Origin: Actinomycetota bacterium
Lineage (GTDB): Bacteria; Actinomycetota; Actinomycetes; Propionibacteriales; Nocardioidaceae
Assembly: GCA_009701885.1 (NCBI GenBank)
Contig: WLJH01000006.1
Span: forward strand, 1 to 64,000
Direction of reading: 5' to 3'
DNA length: 64,000 bases
The notes under the pieces were generated by a model, which was not told the DNA's origin, did no database searches, and saw nothing but the letters and a program-made list of their open reading frames with translations. Numbering within the stretch: the stretch's first letter is position 1; each line of letters opens with the position of its first letter. This document shows positions 24,713-33,789 of this stretch, piece after piece. The position numbers and the translations under genes are program-made.

Positions 24713-25479
24713 CCGGGCATCCTCCCCGGTCGGGTGCCCACGGCCAGCACCGCCTCGGTGCGGAACCGGAGCCGGTCGTCCTCGGCGAGCGCGCCCACCT
24801 CCACGTCGTACGCCGCCCGCAACCGCTCGCGGACCTCGACCGGCTGCCCGGCGACCGTCGCCCCGATCCCGCCGATCCCGGCCGCGGCGCCCTCCCACAG
24901 CTCGGCCAGCGGGCCGTCGTGGGTCCAGCCGACCTCGCGCGCCTCGGTCTCCAGCCCGGCTCCCCGCAGCAGCCCGCCCAGGCCGTCGACCGTGCGCGGG
25001 AAGTCCAGGTGCTCCGGCAGCCGCACCCCGGGCCCGGGCACGACCCCCTCCGCGTCGAGGACGCGCTGCCACATCCGGGACTGCGCGGTGGTGCCGGAGG
25101 GCCAGATCGTCGCGACGACGCGGCCGCCGGGCGCTGTGACGCGCGCCAGCTCGGCCGCGGCGGCCCGGGGGTCGTCGACGTGGTTGAGCACGAAGCAGGC
25201 GACGACCACGTCGAACGCGCCGTCCTCGAAGGGCAGGTCCGGGAGGCCGGCGCTGAACCCGGCCATGTCCGGGTCCGGGTCGACCGCGACCACGTGCGCG
25301 CCCGCGCCGCGCAGCGCCCGCGCCAACCGGCCGTCGCCCGCGCCGACGTCGAGCACCCGCCGCCCGGTCAGCGGCCGCACCGCCGCGAGCACCGCGGGGT
25401 GCGCTCCCGCGCACAGCCGCGCGCACGTGGCGGCGTACGCCGCCGCCTGACCCGGTCCGCCCCAGCCCCGAGAACTCAT
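24709..25479 (-). CDS. Class I SAM-dependent methyltransferase
   Basis: A 256-residue protein of the UbiE/methyltransferase-11 type, with SAM motif LDVGAGDGRLARAL, acidic VAVDPDPDM and the post-motif VVVACFVLNHVDDPRAAAAELARV. The acceptor is unknown. ATG at 25479 is supported by a CAGGGT hexamer 6 nt upstream. It is divergent from lhr by 54 bp. Confidence 0.87.
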   Translation of the reverse strand: MSSRGWGGPGQAAAYAATCARLCAGAHPAVLAAVRPLTGRRVLDVGAGDGRLARALRGAGAHVVAVDPDPDMAGFSAGLPDLPFEDGAFDVVVACFVLNHVDDPRAAAAELARVTAPGGRVVATIWPSGTTAQSRMWQRVLDAEGVVPGPGVRLPEHLDFPRTVDGLGGLLRGAGLETEAREVGWTHDGPLAELWEGAAAGIGGIGATVAGQPVEVRERLRAAYDVEVGALAEDDRLRFRTEAVLAVGTRPGRMPG

Positions 25480-25485
25480 GGCTCC

Positions 25486-25491
25486 ACCCTG
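25486..25491 (-). promoter_or_regulatory. -10 hexamer of methyltransferase gene
   Basis: CAGGGT on the minus strand, 6 nt before the ATG at 25479. Confidence 0.4.
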
Positions 25492-25521
25492 ACAGGCGAG
25501 AGGACTGTCGGCGCCATCGGA

Positions 25522-25527
25522 CAGGAT
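25522..25527 (+). promoter_or_regulatory. -10 hexamer of lhr
   Basis: CAGGAT followed by 6 nt and GTG at 25534. Confidence 0.4.
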
Positions 25528-25533
25528 GAGCCG

Positions 25534-28500
25534 GTGCCCGACACACCCGACACCCTCGCCGCCCTGGAGCGGTTCAGCGAGCCCACGCGGACCTGGTTCC
25601 GCGCCGCGTTCGCCGAGCCGACCCCGGCCCAGGCCGGGGCGTGGGAGGCGATCGGGGCGGGCAAGCACGCGCTGGTCGTCGCACCGACCGGCTCGGGCAA
25701 GACCCTGAGCGCGTTCCTGTGGTCGCTCGACCGGCTGCTGACCGAGCCGCCCCCGGAAGACCGGCAGGAACGCTGCCGGGTGCTCTACGTCAGCCCGCTC
25801 AAGGCGCTGGCCGTCGACGTCGAGCGCAACCTGCGCGCCCCGCTCACCGGCATCCGGGTGACCGCCGACCGGCTCGGCACCGAGGTGCCGGAGGTCGAGG
25901 TGGGCGTGCGATCCGGCGACACCAGCGCCGCCGACCGCCGCCGGCTCTCGACCAAGCCGCCCGACATCCTCATCACGACCCCCGAGTCGCTGTTCCTCAT
26001 GCTCACCAGCCAGGCGCGGGAGTCCCTGCGCGGCGTGCGCACGGTGATCGTCGACGAGGTCCACGCCGTGGCGGGCACCAAGCGCGGGGCGCACCTCGCG
26101 CTGAGCCTGGAGCGGCTCGACGCGCTGCTCGACTCCCCCGCGCAGCGCGTCGGACTGTCGGCGACCGTGCGTCCGCTGGAGGAGGTGGCGCGCTTCCTCG
26201 GCGGGTCGGCGCCCGTGGAGATCGTGGCGCCGCCCTCGGAGAAGCAGTGGGAGCTCTCGGTCGTGGTCCCGGTCGAGGACATGACCAACCCCGGCGGTGT
26301 GGAGGGCTTCGACCCCGACGGGGGCCCCGACAGCAGCGAGCGCGGCTCCAGCCTGTGGCCGCACGTGGAGGAGCGGGTCGCCGACCTCATCGAGCAGCAC
26401 CGCTCCACCATCGTCTTCGCCAACTCCCGCCGGCTCTCCGAGCGCCTCACCGCCCGGCTCAACGAGATCGCCGCCGAGCGCGCGGGCGTCGAGCCGGAGC
26501 CGGGCGACCTGGTCGCCCGCCGGCCCGGCGACCTGGAGGGCATGCCCGCCGAGGTGATGGCGCAGTCCGGGCGGTCCGAGGGCGCCGCCCCCGTGCTGGC
26601 CCGCGCCCACCACGGCTCGGTCTCCAAGGAGCAGCGCGCCCTCATCGAGGACGACCTCAAGCGCGGGCGGCTGCCCGCGGTCGTGGCGACGAGCAGCCTG
26701 GAGCTCGGCATCGACATGGGCGCGGTCGACCTGGTCGTCCAGATCGAGTCCCCGCCCAGCGTCGCCAGCGCGCTGCAGCGCGTGGGACGCGCCGGCCACC
26801 AGGTCGGTGAGGTCTCGCGCGGCGTGCTGTTCCCCAAGCACCGGGGCGACCTGGCCCAGACGGCCGTCTCCGTGCAGCGGATGCGCGGCGGGCTGATCGA
26901 GTCGATGAAGGTGCCGACCAACCCCCTCGACGTGCTCGCCCAGCAGCTGGTCGCCACGACCGCGATGGAGGCGTGGGACGTCGACGCCCTCTACGACCTC
27001 GTGCGCCGCGCAGCACCGTTCACGGGGCTGCCGCGCTCGGCGTACGACGCGGTGCTGGACCTGCTGACCGGGCGCTACCCCTCCGACGAGTTCGCCGAGC
27101 TGCGTCCCCGGCTCGTCTGGGACCGGGTGACCGGGCAGGTCACGGCGCGACCGGGTGCGCAGCGGCTGGCCGTCACCAGCGGCGGCACCATCCCCGACCG
27201 CGGGCTCTTCGGCGTCTTCCTGGTGGGCGGCGACACCGGGAAGGGCGGGGCCCGGGTCGGCGAGCTCGACGAGGAGATGGTCTACGAGTCGCGGGTCGGC
27301 GACGTCTTCGCCCTGGGGGCGACCTCGTGGCGGATCGAGGACATCACCCACGACCGGGTCCTGGTGACGCCGGCTCCCGGCATCCCCGGGCGGCTGCCGT
27401 TCTGGAAGGGCGACGGCCTGGGTCGCCCCGCCGAGCTCGGCCAGGCGGTCGGGCAGCTGATCCGCGAGCTCGGGTCGCAACCACGCAAGCAGGCCGAGCA
27501 GCAGGTCCGCGACCAGGGGCTCGACGCCTGGGCGGCCACCAACCTGGTCGACTACCTCCACGAGCAGCTCGAGGCCACCTCGGTCCTGCCCAGCGACACC
27601 ACGCTGCTGGTGGAGCGGTTCCGCGACGAGCTCGGCGACTGGCGGCTGGTGCTCCACTCGCCGTACGGCACCCAGGTGCACGCGCCGTGGGCGCTGGCGA
27701 TCAACGCGCGGCTGCGCGAGCGCTACGGCGTCGACGGGCAGGCCGTGGCCAGCGACGACGGCATCGTCATCCGCATCCCCGACACCGACGCCGAGCCCCC
27801 CGGCGCCGACGTCGTCGCCTTCGAGCCCGACGAGGTCGAGGACGTCGTGACCCAGGAGGTGGGCGGCTCCGCGCTCTTCGCCTCCCGCTTCCGCGAGTGC
27901 GCGGCGCGGGCCCTGCTGCTGCCGCGCCGCGACCCCGGGCGCCGCTCCCCGCTGTGGCAGCAGCGCCAGCGCGCCGCGGCCCTGCTCGACGTCGCGGTGA
28001 AGTACCCCTCCTTCCCCATCGTGCTCGAGGCCGTGCGCGAGTGCCTCCAGGACGTCTACGACCTGCCGAGCCTGGTCTCGCTGATGCGCAGGGTGGAGCG
28101 GCGCGAGGTGCAGGTCGTCGACGTGCCGACCCACGCTCCGTCGCCCTTCGCTCGCTCGCTGCTCTTCGGGTACGTCGCCCAGTTCGTCTACGAGGGTGAC
28201 TCCCCCATCGCGGAGCGCCGCGCCGCCGCGCTCTCCCTCGACCAGGGACTGCTCGCCGAGCTGCTCGGGCGCGCGGAGCTGCGCGAGCTGCTCGACCCCG
28301 ACGTGCTGGCGGAGGTCGAGGCCGAGCTGCAACGCACCGCCGAGGACCGCCGGGTGCGCGACGCCGAGGGAGTCGCCGACCTGCTGCGGCTCCTGGGCCC
28401 GCTCAGCACCGAGGAGCTCGCCGCGCGCGCCGTCGAGGGTGCCGACGTCATCGGCTGGGCCAAGCAGCTGGCCGACGCCCGCCGCGCCGTCGAGGTGCGG

Positions 28501-30201
28501 ATGGGCGGGGAGGCCCGGTGGGCCGCGATCGAGGACGTCGGCCGGCTCCGCGACGGCCTCGGGGTGCCGGTCCCGCCCGGCACCCCCGACGTCTTCACCG
28601 ACCCCGTCGACGACCCGCTGGCCGACCTCGTGGCCCGGCACGCCCGCACCCACGGCCCGTTCACGGCCGAGGAGGTCGCCAGCCGGCTGGGGCTCGGCGT
28701 GTCGGTGGTGCGGCTGACCCTGCAGCGGCTGTCGGCCCAGGGGCGGGTCCTCGACGGCGAGTTCCGTCCCGCCGGCAGCGGCAGCGAGTGGTGCGACGCC
28801 GAGGTGCTGCGCAAGCTGCGCCGCCGCTCGCTGGCCCGGCTGCGCAAGGAGATCGAGCCGGTCGAGCCGGAGGCGCTGGGCCGGTTCGGCACCGCCTGGC
28901 AGCACGTGACAGGGCGCCGGGGCCTGCGCGGCATCGACGGGCTGGTCGTGGCGATCGACCAGCTCGCCGGCTGCGCGGTGCCCGCGAGCGCGCTGGAGCC
29001 GCTGGTGCTGGCAGCCCGGGTCCGGGACTACGAGCCGGCCCTGCTCGACGAGCTGACCGCCTCCGGCGAGGTGCTGTGGGCCGGTCACGGGGCGCTCGGT
29101 GCCAACGACGGCTGGGTCTCGCTCCACCTGGCCGACCAGGCTCCGCTCACGCTCCCCGAGCCGGTCCCCTTCGACCACACCGAGGCCGCCGAGGCCGTGC
29201 TGGCCGCGCTGTCCGGCGGCGGTGCCTGGTTCTTCCGCCAGCTGGCCACCCAGGTCGAGGCCGCCGGGGTCTCGGTGACCGACGACGTCCTCGCCACGAC
29301 GCTCTGGCAGCTGGTGTGGTCCGGCCGGGTCTCTGGCGACACGCTGGCGCCCCTGCGCGCGCTGGTCCGCTCCGGCGGCACCGCCCACCGCACCAAGCGT
29401 GCCCCCGCCCGCCCGCGGATGGCCTCCACCACCGGCACCGCCGGGCGGCTGCGTGCCGCGGGCGCGCGCACCGGGCCACCGCAGACCGCCGGCCGGTGGG
29501 CGCTGCTCCCCGAGCTCGACACCGACCCGACCCGGCGCGCCCATGCCGCGGCAGAGCACCTGCTCGACCGGCACGGCGTGGTCACCCGCGGCGCGGTCGC
29601 CAGCGAGCGGGTGCCGGGCGGCTTCGCCGCGGTCTACAAGGTGCTCGCCGCCTTCGAGGACTCCGGCCGCTGCCGGAGGGGGTACTTCGTCTCCGGCCTC
29701 GGTGCTGCGCAGTTCGGCACCGTCGGCGCGATCGACCGGCTGCGCACCTTCACCGACCCCGCCACCGGTCCGGATGCTGCCTCCGACGCCGAGGTGGTCG
29801 CCGTCGCGCTGGCCGCCACCGACCCGGCCAATCCCTACGGCGCGGCGCTGCCGTGGCCCGAGCGCCCGACCGCCGAGGACGGCTCCGGGAGCAGTTCCGG
29901 TCATCGGCCCGGCCGCAAGGCCGGCGCCCTGGTCGTGCTGGTCGACGGCTCGCTGGTGCTCTACGTCGAGCGCGGCGGCAAGACCTTGCTGACGTTCAGT
30001 GACGACGCCGAGCTGCTCGGCCTCGGTGCCCGGTCCCTGGCGGAGGCCGCCGGCCGCGGCGCCCTGGGTCGGATGACGGTCGAGAAGGCCGACGGGGAGC
30101 CGCTCCTCGGCTCGGGCACCACCCCGCTGCGCACCGCCCTCACGGAGGCCGGCTTCGTCTCGACCCCCCGCGGGCTGCGCCTCAGCCCTGCGCGACACTG
30201 A
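25534..30201 (+). CDS. lhr: ATP-dependent DNA/RNA helicase Lhr
   Basis: A 1555-residue superfamily 2 helicase that moves 3'-5' on single-stranded DNA and unwinds RNA:DNA hybrids, thought to act in DNA repair. The Lhr core has motif I APTGSGKT (residues 50-57), motif II DEVH (174-177), motif III SATVRP, and the late motif RVGRAGHQ. The winged-helix and beta-barrel modules and the long C-terminal domain typical of full-length Lhr follow, so the length is normal. GTG at 25534 is set by the nearby -10 and by homology (PTPAQAGAWEAI begins near residue 30). nei2 follows after 20 nt, the same pair as in mycobacteria. Confidence 0.95.
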   Translation: MPDTPDTLAALERFSEPTRTWFRAAFAEPTPAQAGAWEAIGAGKHALVVAPTGSGKTLSAFLWSLDRLLTEPPPEDRQERCRVLYVSPLKALAVDVERNLRAPLTGIRVTADRLGTEVPEVEVGVRSGDTSAADRRRLSTKPPDILITTPESLFLMLTSQARESLRGVRTVIVDEVHAVAGTKRGAHLALSLERLDALLDSPAQRVGLSATVRPLEEVARFLGGSAPVEIVAPPSEKQWELSVVVPVEDMTNPGGVEGFDPDGGPDSSERGSSLWPHVEERVADLIEQHRSTIVFANSRRLSERLTARLNEIAAERAGVEPEPGDLVARRPGDLEGMPAEVMAQSGRSEGAAPVLARAHHGSVSKEQRALIEDDLKRGRLPAVVATSSLELGIDMGAVDLVVQIESPPSVASALQRVGRAGHQVGEVSRGVLFPKHRGDLAQTAVSVQRMRGGLIESMKVPTNPLDVLAQQLVATTAMEAWDVDALYDLVRRAAPFTGLPRSAYDAVLDLLTGRYPSDEFAELRPRLVWDRVTGQVTARPGAQRLAVTSGGTIPDRGLFGVFLVGGDTGKGGARVGELDEEMVYESRVGDVFALGATSWRIEDITHDRVLVTPAPGIPGRLPFWKGDGLGRPAELGQAVGQLIRELGSQPRKQAEQQVRDQGLDAWAATNLVDYLHEQLEATSVLPSDTTLLVERFRDELGDWRLVLHSPYGTQVHAPWALAINARLRERYGVDGQAVASDDGIVIRIPDTDAEPPGADVVAFEPDEVEDVVTQEVGGSALFASRFRECAARALLLPRRDPGRRSPLWQQRQRAAALLDVAVKYPSFPIVLEAVRECLQDVYDLPSLVSLMRRVERREVQVVDVPTHAPSPFARSLLFGYVAQFVYEGDSPIAERRAAALSLDQGLLAELLGRAELRELLDPDVLAEVEAELQRTAEDRRVRDAEGVADLLRLLGPLSTEELAARAVEGADVIGWAKQLADARRAVEVRMGGEARWAAIEDVGRLRDGLGVPVPPGTPDVFTDPVDDPLADLVARHARTHGPFTAEEVASRLGLGVSVVRLTLQRLSAQGRVLDGEFRPAGSGSEWCDAEVLRKLRRRSLARLRKEIEPVEPEALGRFGTAWQHVTGRRGLRGIDGLVVAIDQLAGCAVPASALEPLVLAARVRDYEPALLDELTASGEVLWAGHGALGANDGWVSLHLADQAPLTLPEPVPFDHTEAAEAVLAALSGGGAWFFRQLATQVEAAGVSVTDDVLATTLWQLVWSGRVSGDTLAPLRALVRSGGTAHRTKRAPARPRMASTTGTAGRLRAAGARTGPPQTAGRWALLPELDTDPTRRAHAAAEHLLDRHGVVTRGAVASERVPGGFAAVYKVLAAFEDSGRCRRGYFVSGLGAAQFGTVGAIDRLRTFTDPATGPDAASDAEVVAVALAATDPANPYGAALPWPERPTAEDGSGSSSGHRPGRKAGALVVLVDGSLVLYVERGGKTLLTFSDDAELLGLGARSLAEAAGRGALGRMTVEKADGEPLLGSGTTPLRTALTEAGFVSTPRGLRLSPARH

Positions 30202-30221
30202 CGACACCATGGTGACCACCG

Positions 30222-31022
30222 GTGCCTGAGGGCGACACCGTCTACCGCGCGGCCCGGCTGCTGGACCGCGAGCTGTCCGGGCGGACCCTGACGGCGACCG
30301 ACTTCCGGGTCCCCCAGCACGCCACGGTCGACCTCAGCGGCGGCCTCGTGCTCACCACCGCCTCGCGCGGCAAGCACCTGCTGACCCGGGTCGAGCACGA
30401 GGGCACCGCCTGGACGCTGCACACCCACCTGAAGATGGAGGGCGCCTGGCGGGTGCTGGAGCACGGGCGCCGCTGGCCCCGGCCGACCCACCAGGCCCGC
30501 GTGGTGCTGGAGACCGAGGCCCGGGTCGCGGTGGGCTTCAGCCTCGGGATCGTCGAGCTGCTGCCGACCGACGCCGAGCTCGGGGTGGTCGGCCACCTCG
30601 GCCCGGACCTGCTCGGCGCGGACTGGGACGAGGCCGAGGCACTGCACCGCCTCGGCGAGCAGCCCGACCGGGAGGTCGGCGACGCCCTGCGCGACCAGCG
30701 CAACCTCGCCGGTCTCGGCAACATGTACGTCGCCGAGCTCTGCTTCGTCTCCGGGGTCCACCCCCGGGTCCCGGTGGGCGACCTGCCGGCCCTGCCGCGG
30801 ATGCTGCGCCGCGGGAAGCAGATGTTGGAGCTCAACAAGGAGCGCGCGGTCCAGTCGACCACGGGTGACCTGCGCGAGCGGGAACGGATGTGGGTCTACC
30901 GCCGCGACCGGTCGCCGTGTCGGCGCTGCGGCACCCCGGTGCGCGTGGACATGCAGGGCCCTGCGGGTCTCGAGCGAGCGATCTACTGGTGCCCGCGCTG
31001 CCAGCCCGAGCCGAGCCGCTAG
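30222..31022 (+). CDS. nei2: Endonuclease VIII-like DNA glycosylase
   Basis: A 266-residue Fpg/Nei family enzyme that removes oxidised bases and cuts the abasic site. The N-terminus [13 protein letters not shown] supplies catalytic Pro2 and Glu3; a helix-two-turn-helix segment, [18 protein letters not shown], and a C-terminal four-Cys zinc finger (CRRC and CPRC) follow. PEGDT marks the Nei rather than the Fpg branch. GTG at 30222 is required to expose Pro2. It is paired with lhr. Its TAG stop overlaps the stop of convergent clgR in the palindrome CTAG (31019-31022). Confidence 0.93.
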   Translation: MPEGDTVYRAARLLDRELSGRTLTATDFRVPQHATVDLSGGLVLTTASRGKHLLTRVEHEGTAWTLHTHLKMEGAWRVLEHGRRWPRPTHQARVVLETEARVAVGFSLGIVELLPTDAELGVVGHLGPDLLGADWDEAEALHRLGEQPDREVGDALRDQRNLAGLGNMYVAELCFVSGVHPRVPVGDLPALPRMLRRGKQMLELNKERAVQSTTGDLRERERMWVYRRDRSPCRRCGTPVRVDMQGPAGLERAIYWCPRCQPEPSR

Positions 31023-31321
31023 GCCGCGGAGGCCACCACGGGGGGCTTGATCGGCACGACCGGGATGGGCGTGGGGGCCATCGCGGCCTCCTCGAGCGCG
31101 ACGGCGTCGGAGACCGAGCGCAGCACCGAGGAGAGCGGGACGTCGAGGGCGCTGCACAGCGAGGCGAGCAGCTCGGAGGAGGCTTCCTTCTGACCGCGCT
31201 CGATCTCGGAGATGTAGCCGAGGCTGACGCGGGCCTCGGCGGAGACCTCGCGCAGGGTCATGCCGCGGTCCACGCGGTGGGCGCGGAGCACCTCACCCAG
31301 GAGACGACGGAACAGCACCAT
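31019..31321 (-). CDS. clgR: Clp gene regulator, XRE-family transcription factor
   Basis: A 100-residue DNA-binding activator of clp protease and related stress genes. The helix-turn-helix covers residues about 12-66, with the characteristic ClgR string [19 protein letters not shown]. The hydrophobic C-terminus ends VVASAA, similar to the Ala-rich ends of Clp substrates, and ClgR is known to be degraded by ClpP proteases. ATG at 31321 has TAGCGT 6 nt upstream, and an ECF-like GGGAAG-N17-CGTT pattern at 31327-31353 overlaps it. It lies 48 nt after cinA and may also be read from there. Confidence 0.92.
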   Translation of the reverse strand: MVLFRRLLGEVLRAHRVDRGMTLREVSAEARVSLGYISEIERGQKEASSELLASLCSALDVPLSSVLRSVSDAVALEEAAMAPTPIPVVPIKPPVVASAA

Positions 31322-31326
31322 GGGTC

Positions 31327-31353
31327 AACGCTAGCGGACGCCGTGACCTTCCC
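31327..31353 (-). promoter_or_regulatory. clgR promoter: sigma70-type -10 with overlapping ECF-like motif
   Basis: On the minus strand TAGCGT (31328-31333) ends 6 nt before the clgR ATG. Overlapping it, GGGAAG (31348-31353) and CGTT (31327-31330) are 17 nt apart, like SigE/SigH-type ECF promoters that drive clgR in mycobacteria. The ECF reading is tentative. Confidence 0.4.
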
Positions 31354-31369
31354 GGGTGACTATCCCCGC

Positions 31370-31897
31370 TCAAGGACCCGCGTTCGCGCTCAGCAGAACC
31401 TCGCGGAGCAGCGCCAGCGCCTCGCGCACGGTGCTCGCCCGCACGGCGCCCCGGTCCCCCGGGAGGTCCAGAAGCCGCGTCGCCACGGTCCCCTCCGGCC
31501 CCGCGAGGCCCACGTGGACCGTGCCGGCCGGGTGTCCCTCCTGCCGGTCCGGACCCGCCACCCCCGTGGTGGCCAGCGCCCAGTCCGCGCCGGTGCGCTC
31601 CCGCGCCCCCACCGCCATCGCCCGCGCGCACTCCGCGGACACCACGCCGTGCTCGGCCACCAGCGACTCCGGCACGCCCAGCAGGCGCACCTTGAGCGGC
31701 GTCGCGTAGGTGACCAGCCCACCGGCGTACGCCGCGGAGGAGCCGGGAACGGACGTCACCGCCCCCGAGAGCAGTCCGCCGGTCAGCGACTCGGCGGTGC
31801 CGAGCACCTCCCCGCGCTCGCGCAGCAGGCCCACGACATCGCGGGCGAGGTCGAGCACGTCCGGGGCCAGGTCACCGTCCCTGCCGTCGTCCACCAC
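31370..31897 (-). CDS. cinA: CinA C-terminal domain protein (nicotinamide-nucleotide amidohydrolase)
   Basis: A 175-residue PncC-type enzyme that deamidates nicotinamide mononucleotide. It has the family's opening TAESLTGGLLSGAVTSVPGSS, GGLVTYATPLKVRLLGV, and TTGVAGPDRQEGHPAGTVHVGL near the C-terminus. The N-terminal CinA molybdopterin-like domain is absent, as is common for this form. GTG at 31897 is the first start before the homology. The usual partner pgsA is not adjacent but 7.4 kb away at 39325. Confidence 0.9.
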   Translation of the reverse strand: MVDDGRDGDLAPDVLDLARDVVGLLRERGEVLGTAESLTGGLLSGAVTSVPGSSAAYAGGLVTYATPLKVRLLGVPESLVAEHGVVSAECARAMAVGARERTGADWALATTGVAGPDRQEGHPAGTVHVGLAGPEGTVATRLLDLPGDRGAVRASTVREALALLREVLLSANAGP

Positions 31898-31917
31898 GGG
31901 GGTGAGACTGGCACACG

Positions 31918-31923
31918 TACGTT
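31918..31923 (+). promoter_or_regulatory. -10 hexamer of GH15 gene
   Basis: TACGTT followed by 6 nt and the ATG at 31930. Confidence 0.5.
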
Positions 31924-31929
31924 CGACGC

Positions 31930-33717
31930 ATGGCGCTGCGCATCGAGGACTACGCCCTCATCGGCGACCGGCGCGGTGCCGCGCTGGTGGGCAACAACGG
32001 CTCGATCGACTGGCTGTGCCTGCCCCGCTTCGACTCCCCCGCCTGCCTGGCGGCGCTGCTCGGCACCGAGGAGCACGGCTGCTGGCAGCTCGAGCCGGTC
32101 GACGACTACACGGTCGAGCGGAGGTACGTCGGCGACACCGCGGTGCTGGAGACGACCTTCCGCACCGAGGACGGCGAGGCCACCCTCACCGACCTGATGC
32201 CCCGCTTGGACGGACGCGCCGACGTCGTGCGCGTGCTGTGGGGGGTGCGGGGGCGGGTGCGGTTCCGGCACGTGTGGCGCGTGCGGATGGACTACGGAAG
32301 CGTCCGTCCGTGGGTGCGTCGCGACGAGGTCGACGGTGAGCGGGTCATCACCGCCACCGCGGGACCCGACCTGCTGGTCCTGCGCGGCCCGGAGCTCCCG
32401 GTCGCCGTCGACCACGTGCACGAGGGCGAGGTCGAGGTGGGCGAGGGCGAGGAGAAGCGCTTCTCCATGACCTGGCTGCCCTCGCACCGGCCCCTGGACG
32501 ACCTGGCCGCGCACGACGACGTCATCAACCGCACGGTGGAGGACGACGAGGACTGGGCACAGGTCTGCCGCGACGACCTGCCGCACCTCGAGGTCGTGCG
32601 GCGCTCCCTCATCACCCTGCGGCTGCTGACCCACGAGGAGACCGGCGGCATCGTCGCGGCGCCGACCACCTCGCTGCCCGAGTGCTTCGGCGGGGCCCGC
32701 AACTGGGACTACCGCTACTGCTGGCTGCGCGACGCCGCGCTCACCCTCGGCGCGCTCCTGGAGGCCGGGTTCACCGAGGAGGCGATGCTCTGGCGCGACT
32801 GGCTTCTGCGCGCCGTCGCCGGGGACCCCGAGGACCTGCAGATCATGTACGCCGTCGACGGCGCGCGCCGCCTGCCCGAGGAGGAGCTCGACCACCTCCC
32901 GGGGTACGAGGGGTCGCTGCCCGTGCGGATCGGCAACGAGGCGGTCGAGCAGCTCCAGCACGACGTGCTCGGCACCGTCATGGAGGCACTCACCCGGGTC
33001 CGCGAGCAGGGCGACGACCCCGACGGCAACGCGTGGGCCCTCCAGCGCGCGCTCGTGGACAACCTGACCGAGCACTGGGACGAGCCCGACAACGGCATCT
33101 GGGAGATCCGGGGCGAGCCGCAGCACTTCACCCACTCCCAGGTCATGGTCTGGGTCGCCTTCGACCGTGCTGTCCGTGCGGTCGAGGAGTACGGCCTCGA
33201 GGGCGACGTCGAGCGGTGGCGGGAGATCCGTGACCGGGTGCGCGAGCAGGTGCTCGAGCGCGGGTACGACGAGGAGCGCGGCACCTTCGTGCAGGCCTAC
33301 GGCAGCACGGAGCTCGACGCCGCCCTACTGCAGATCCCCGCCGTCGGCTTCCTGCCCAGCGACGACCCGCGCGTGCTCGGCACCATCGCCGCCGTGGAGG
33401 AGGACCTCGTGCGCAACGGGCTGGTCCTGCGCTACCGCACCGACTCCGGTGTCGACGGCCTCGACTGCGACGAGAACCCCTTCCTCGCCTGTGCGTTCTG
33501 GCTGGTCTCGGCGTACGCCGGCGCCGGCCGCCTCGACGACGCCCACGCCCTCTTCGACCGGCTGGTGGGCCTGGTCAACGACGTCGGCCTGCTCTCGGAG
33601 GAGTACGACCCGGACGCCGGCCGGATGGCCGGCAACTTCCCGCAGGCCTTCAGCCACCTGGCCCTGGTCCAGGCGGCCTTCGACCTCGCCGACGCGACCG
33701 CCCCGGCCACCGGCTGA
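31930..33717 (+). CDS. Glycoside hydrolase family 15 protein (trehalase/glucoamylase type)
   Basis: A 595-residue cytosolic alpha-glucosidase. The N-terminal beta-sandwich starts IEDYALIGDRRGAALVGNNGSIDWLC, and the catalytic (alpha/alpha)6 barrel contains RNWDYRYCWLRDAA. The general acid/base pair is visible as E392/E396 in WEIRGEPQHFTHS and E557/E558 in LLSEEYDP. Mycobacterial members of this group are trehalases, but many actinobacterial copies are untested, so trehalose, maltose or another alpha-glucoside is possible. No signal peptide. It lies convergent to the secreted nuclease gene, with a terminator between. Confidence 0.92.
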   Translation: MALRIEDYALIGDRRGAALVGNNGSIDWLCLPRFDSPACLAALLGTEEHGCWQLEPVDDYTVERRYVGDTAVLETTFRTEDGEATLTDLMPRLDGRADVVRVLWGVRGRVRFRHVWRVRMDYGSVRPWVRRDEVDGERVITATAGPDLLVLRGPELPVAVDHVHEGEVEVGEGEEKRFSMTWLPSHRPLDDLAAHDDVINRTVEDDEDWAQVCRDDLPHLEVVRRSLITLRLLTHEETGGIVAAPTTSLPECFGGARNWDYRYCWLRDAALTLGALLEAGFTEEAMLWRDWLLRAVAGDPEDLQIMYAVDGARRLPEEELDHLPGYEGSLPVRIGNEAVEQLQHDVLGTVMEALTRVREQGDDPDGNAWALQRALVDNLTEHWDEPDNGIWEIRGEPQHFTHSQVMVWVAFDRAVRAVEEYGLEGDVERWREIRDRVREQVLERGYDEERGTFVQAYGSTELDAALLQIPAVGFLPSDDPRVLGTIAAVEEDLVRNGLVLRYRTDSGVDGLDCDENPFLACAFWLVSAYAGAGRLDDAHALFDRLVGLVNDVGLLSEEYDPDAGRMAGNFPQAFSHLALVQAAFDLADATAPATG

Positions 33718-33733
33718 GCAGCCCACGCGCGAC

Positions 33734-33768
33734 GGCGCCGGCCGCACCGCGAGGGTGCGACCGGCGCC
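33734..33768. terminator. Bidirectional terminator between GH15 and nuclease genes
   Basis: GGCGCCGG pairs with CCGGCGCC, and inside it GCACC pairs with GGTGC around a GCGAG loop, with a 2x2 internal mismatch. It occupies the 72-bp gap between two converging genes. Confidence 0.75.
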
Positions 33769-33789
33769 GGTGCCGTGTGGAGCGCCGCG

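Noticed and set aside
25480-30219. A very long open frame on the minus strand opposite lhr, and similar long frames opposite ftsK, rnj and sucB
   Set aside because: The translations are low-complexity (Gly/Val/Leu/His or Arg/Pro rich) with no domain motifs. They arise because third-position GC bias suppresses stop codons on the opposite strand.
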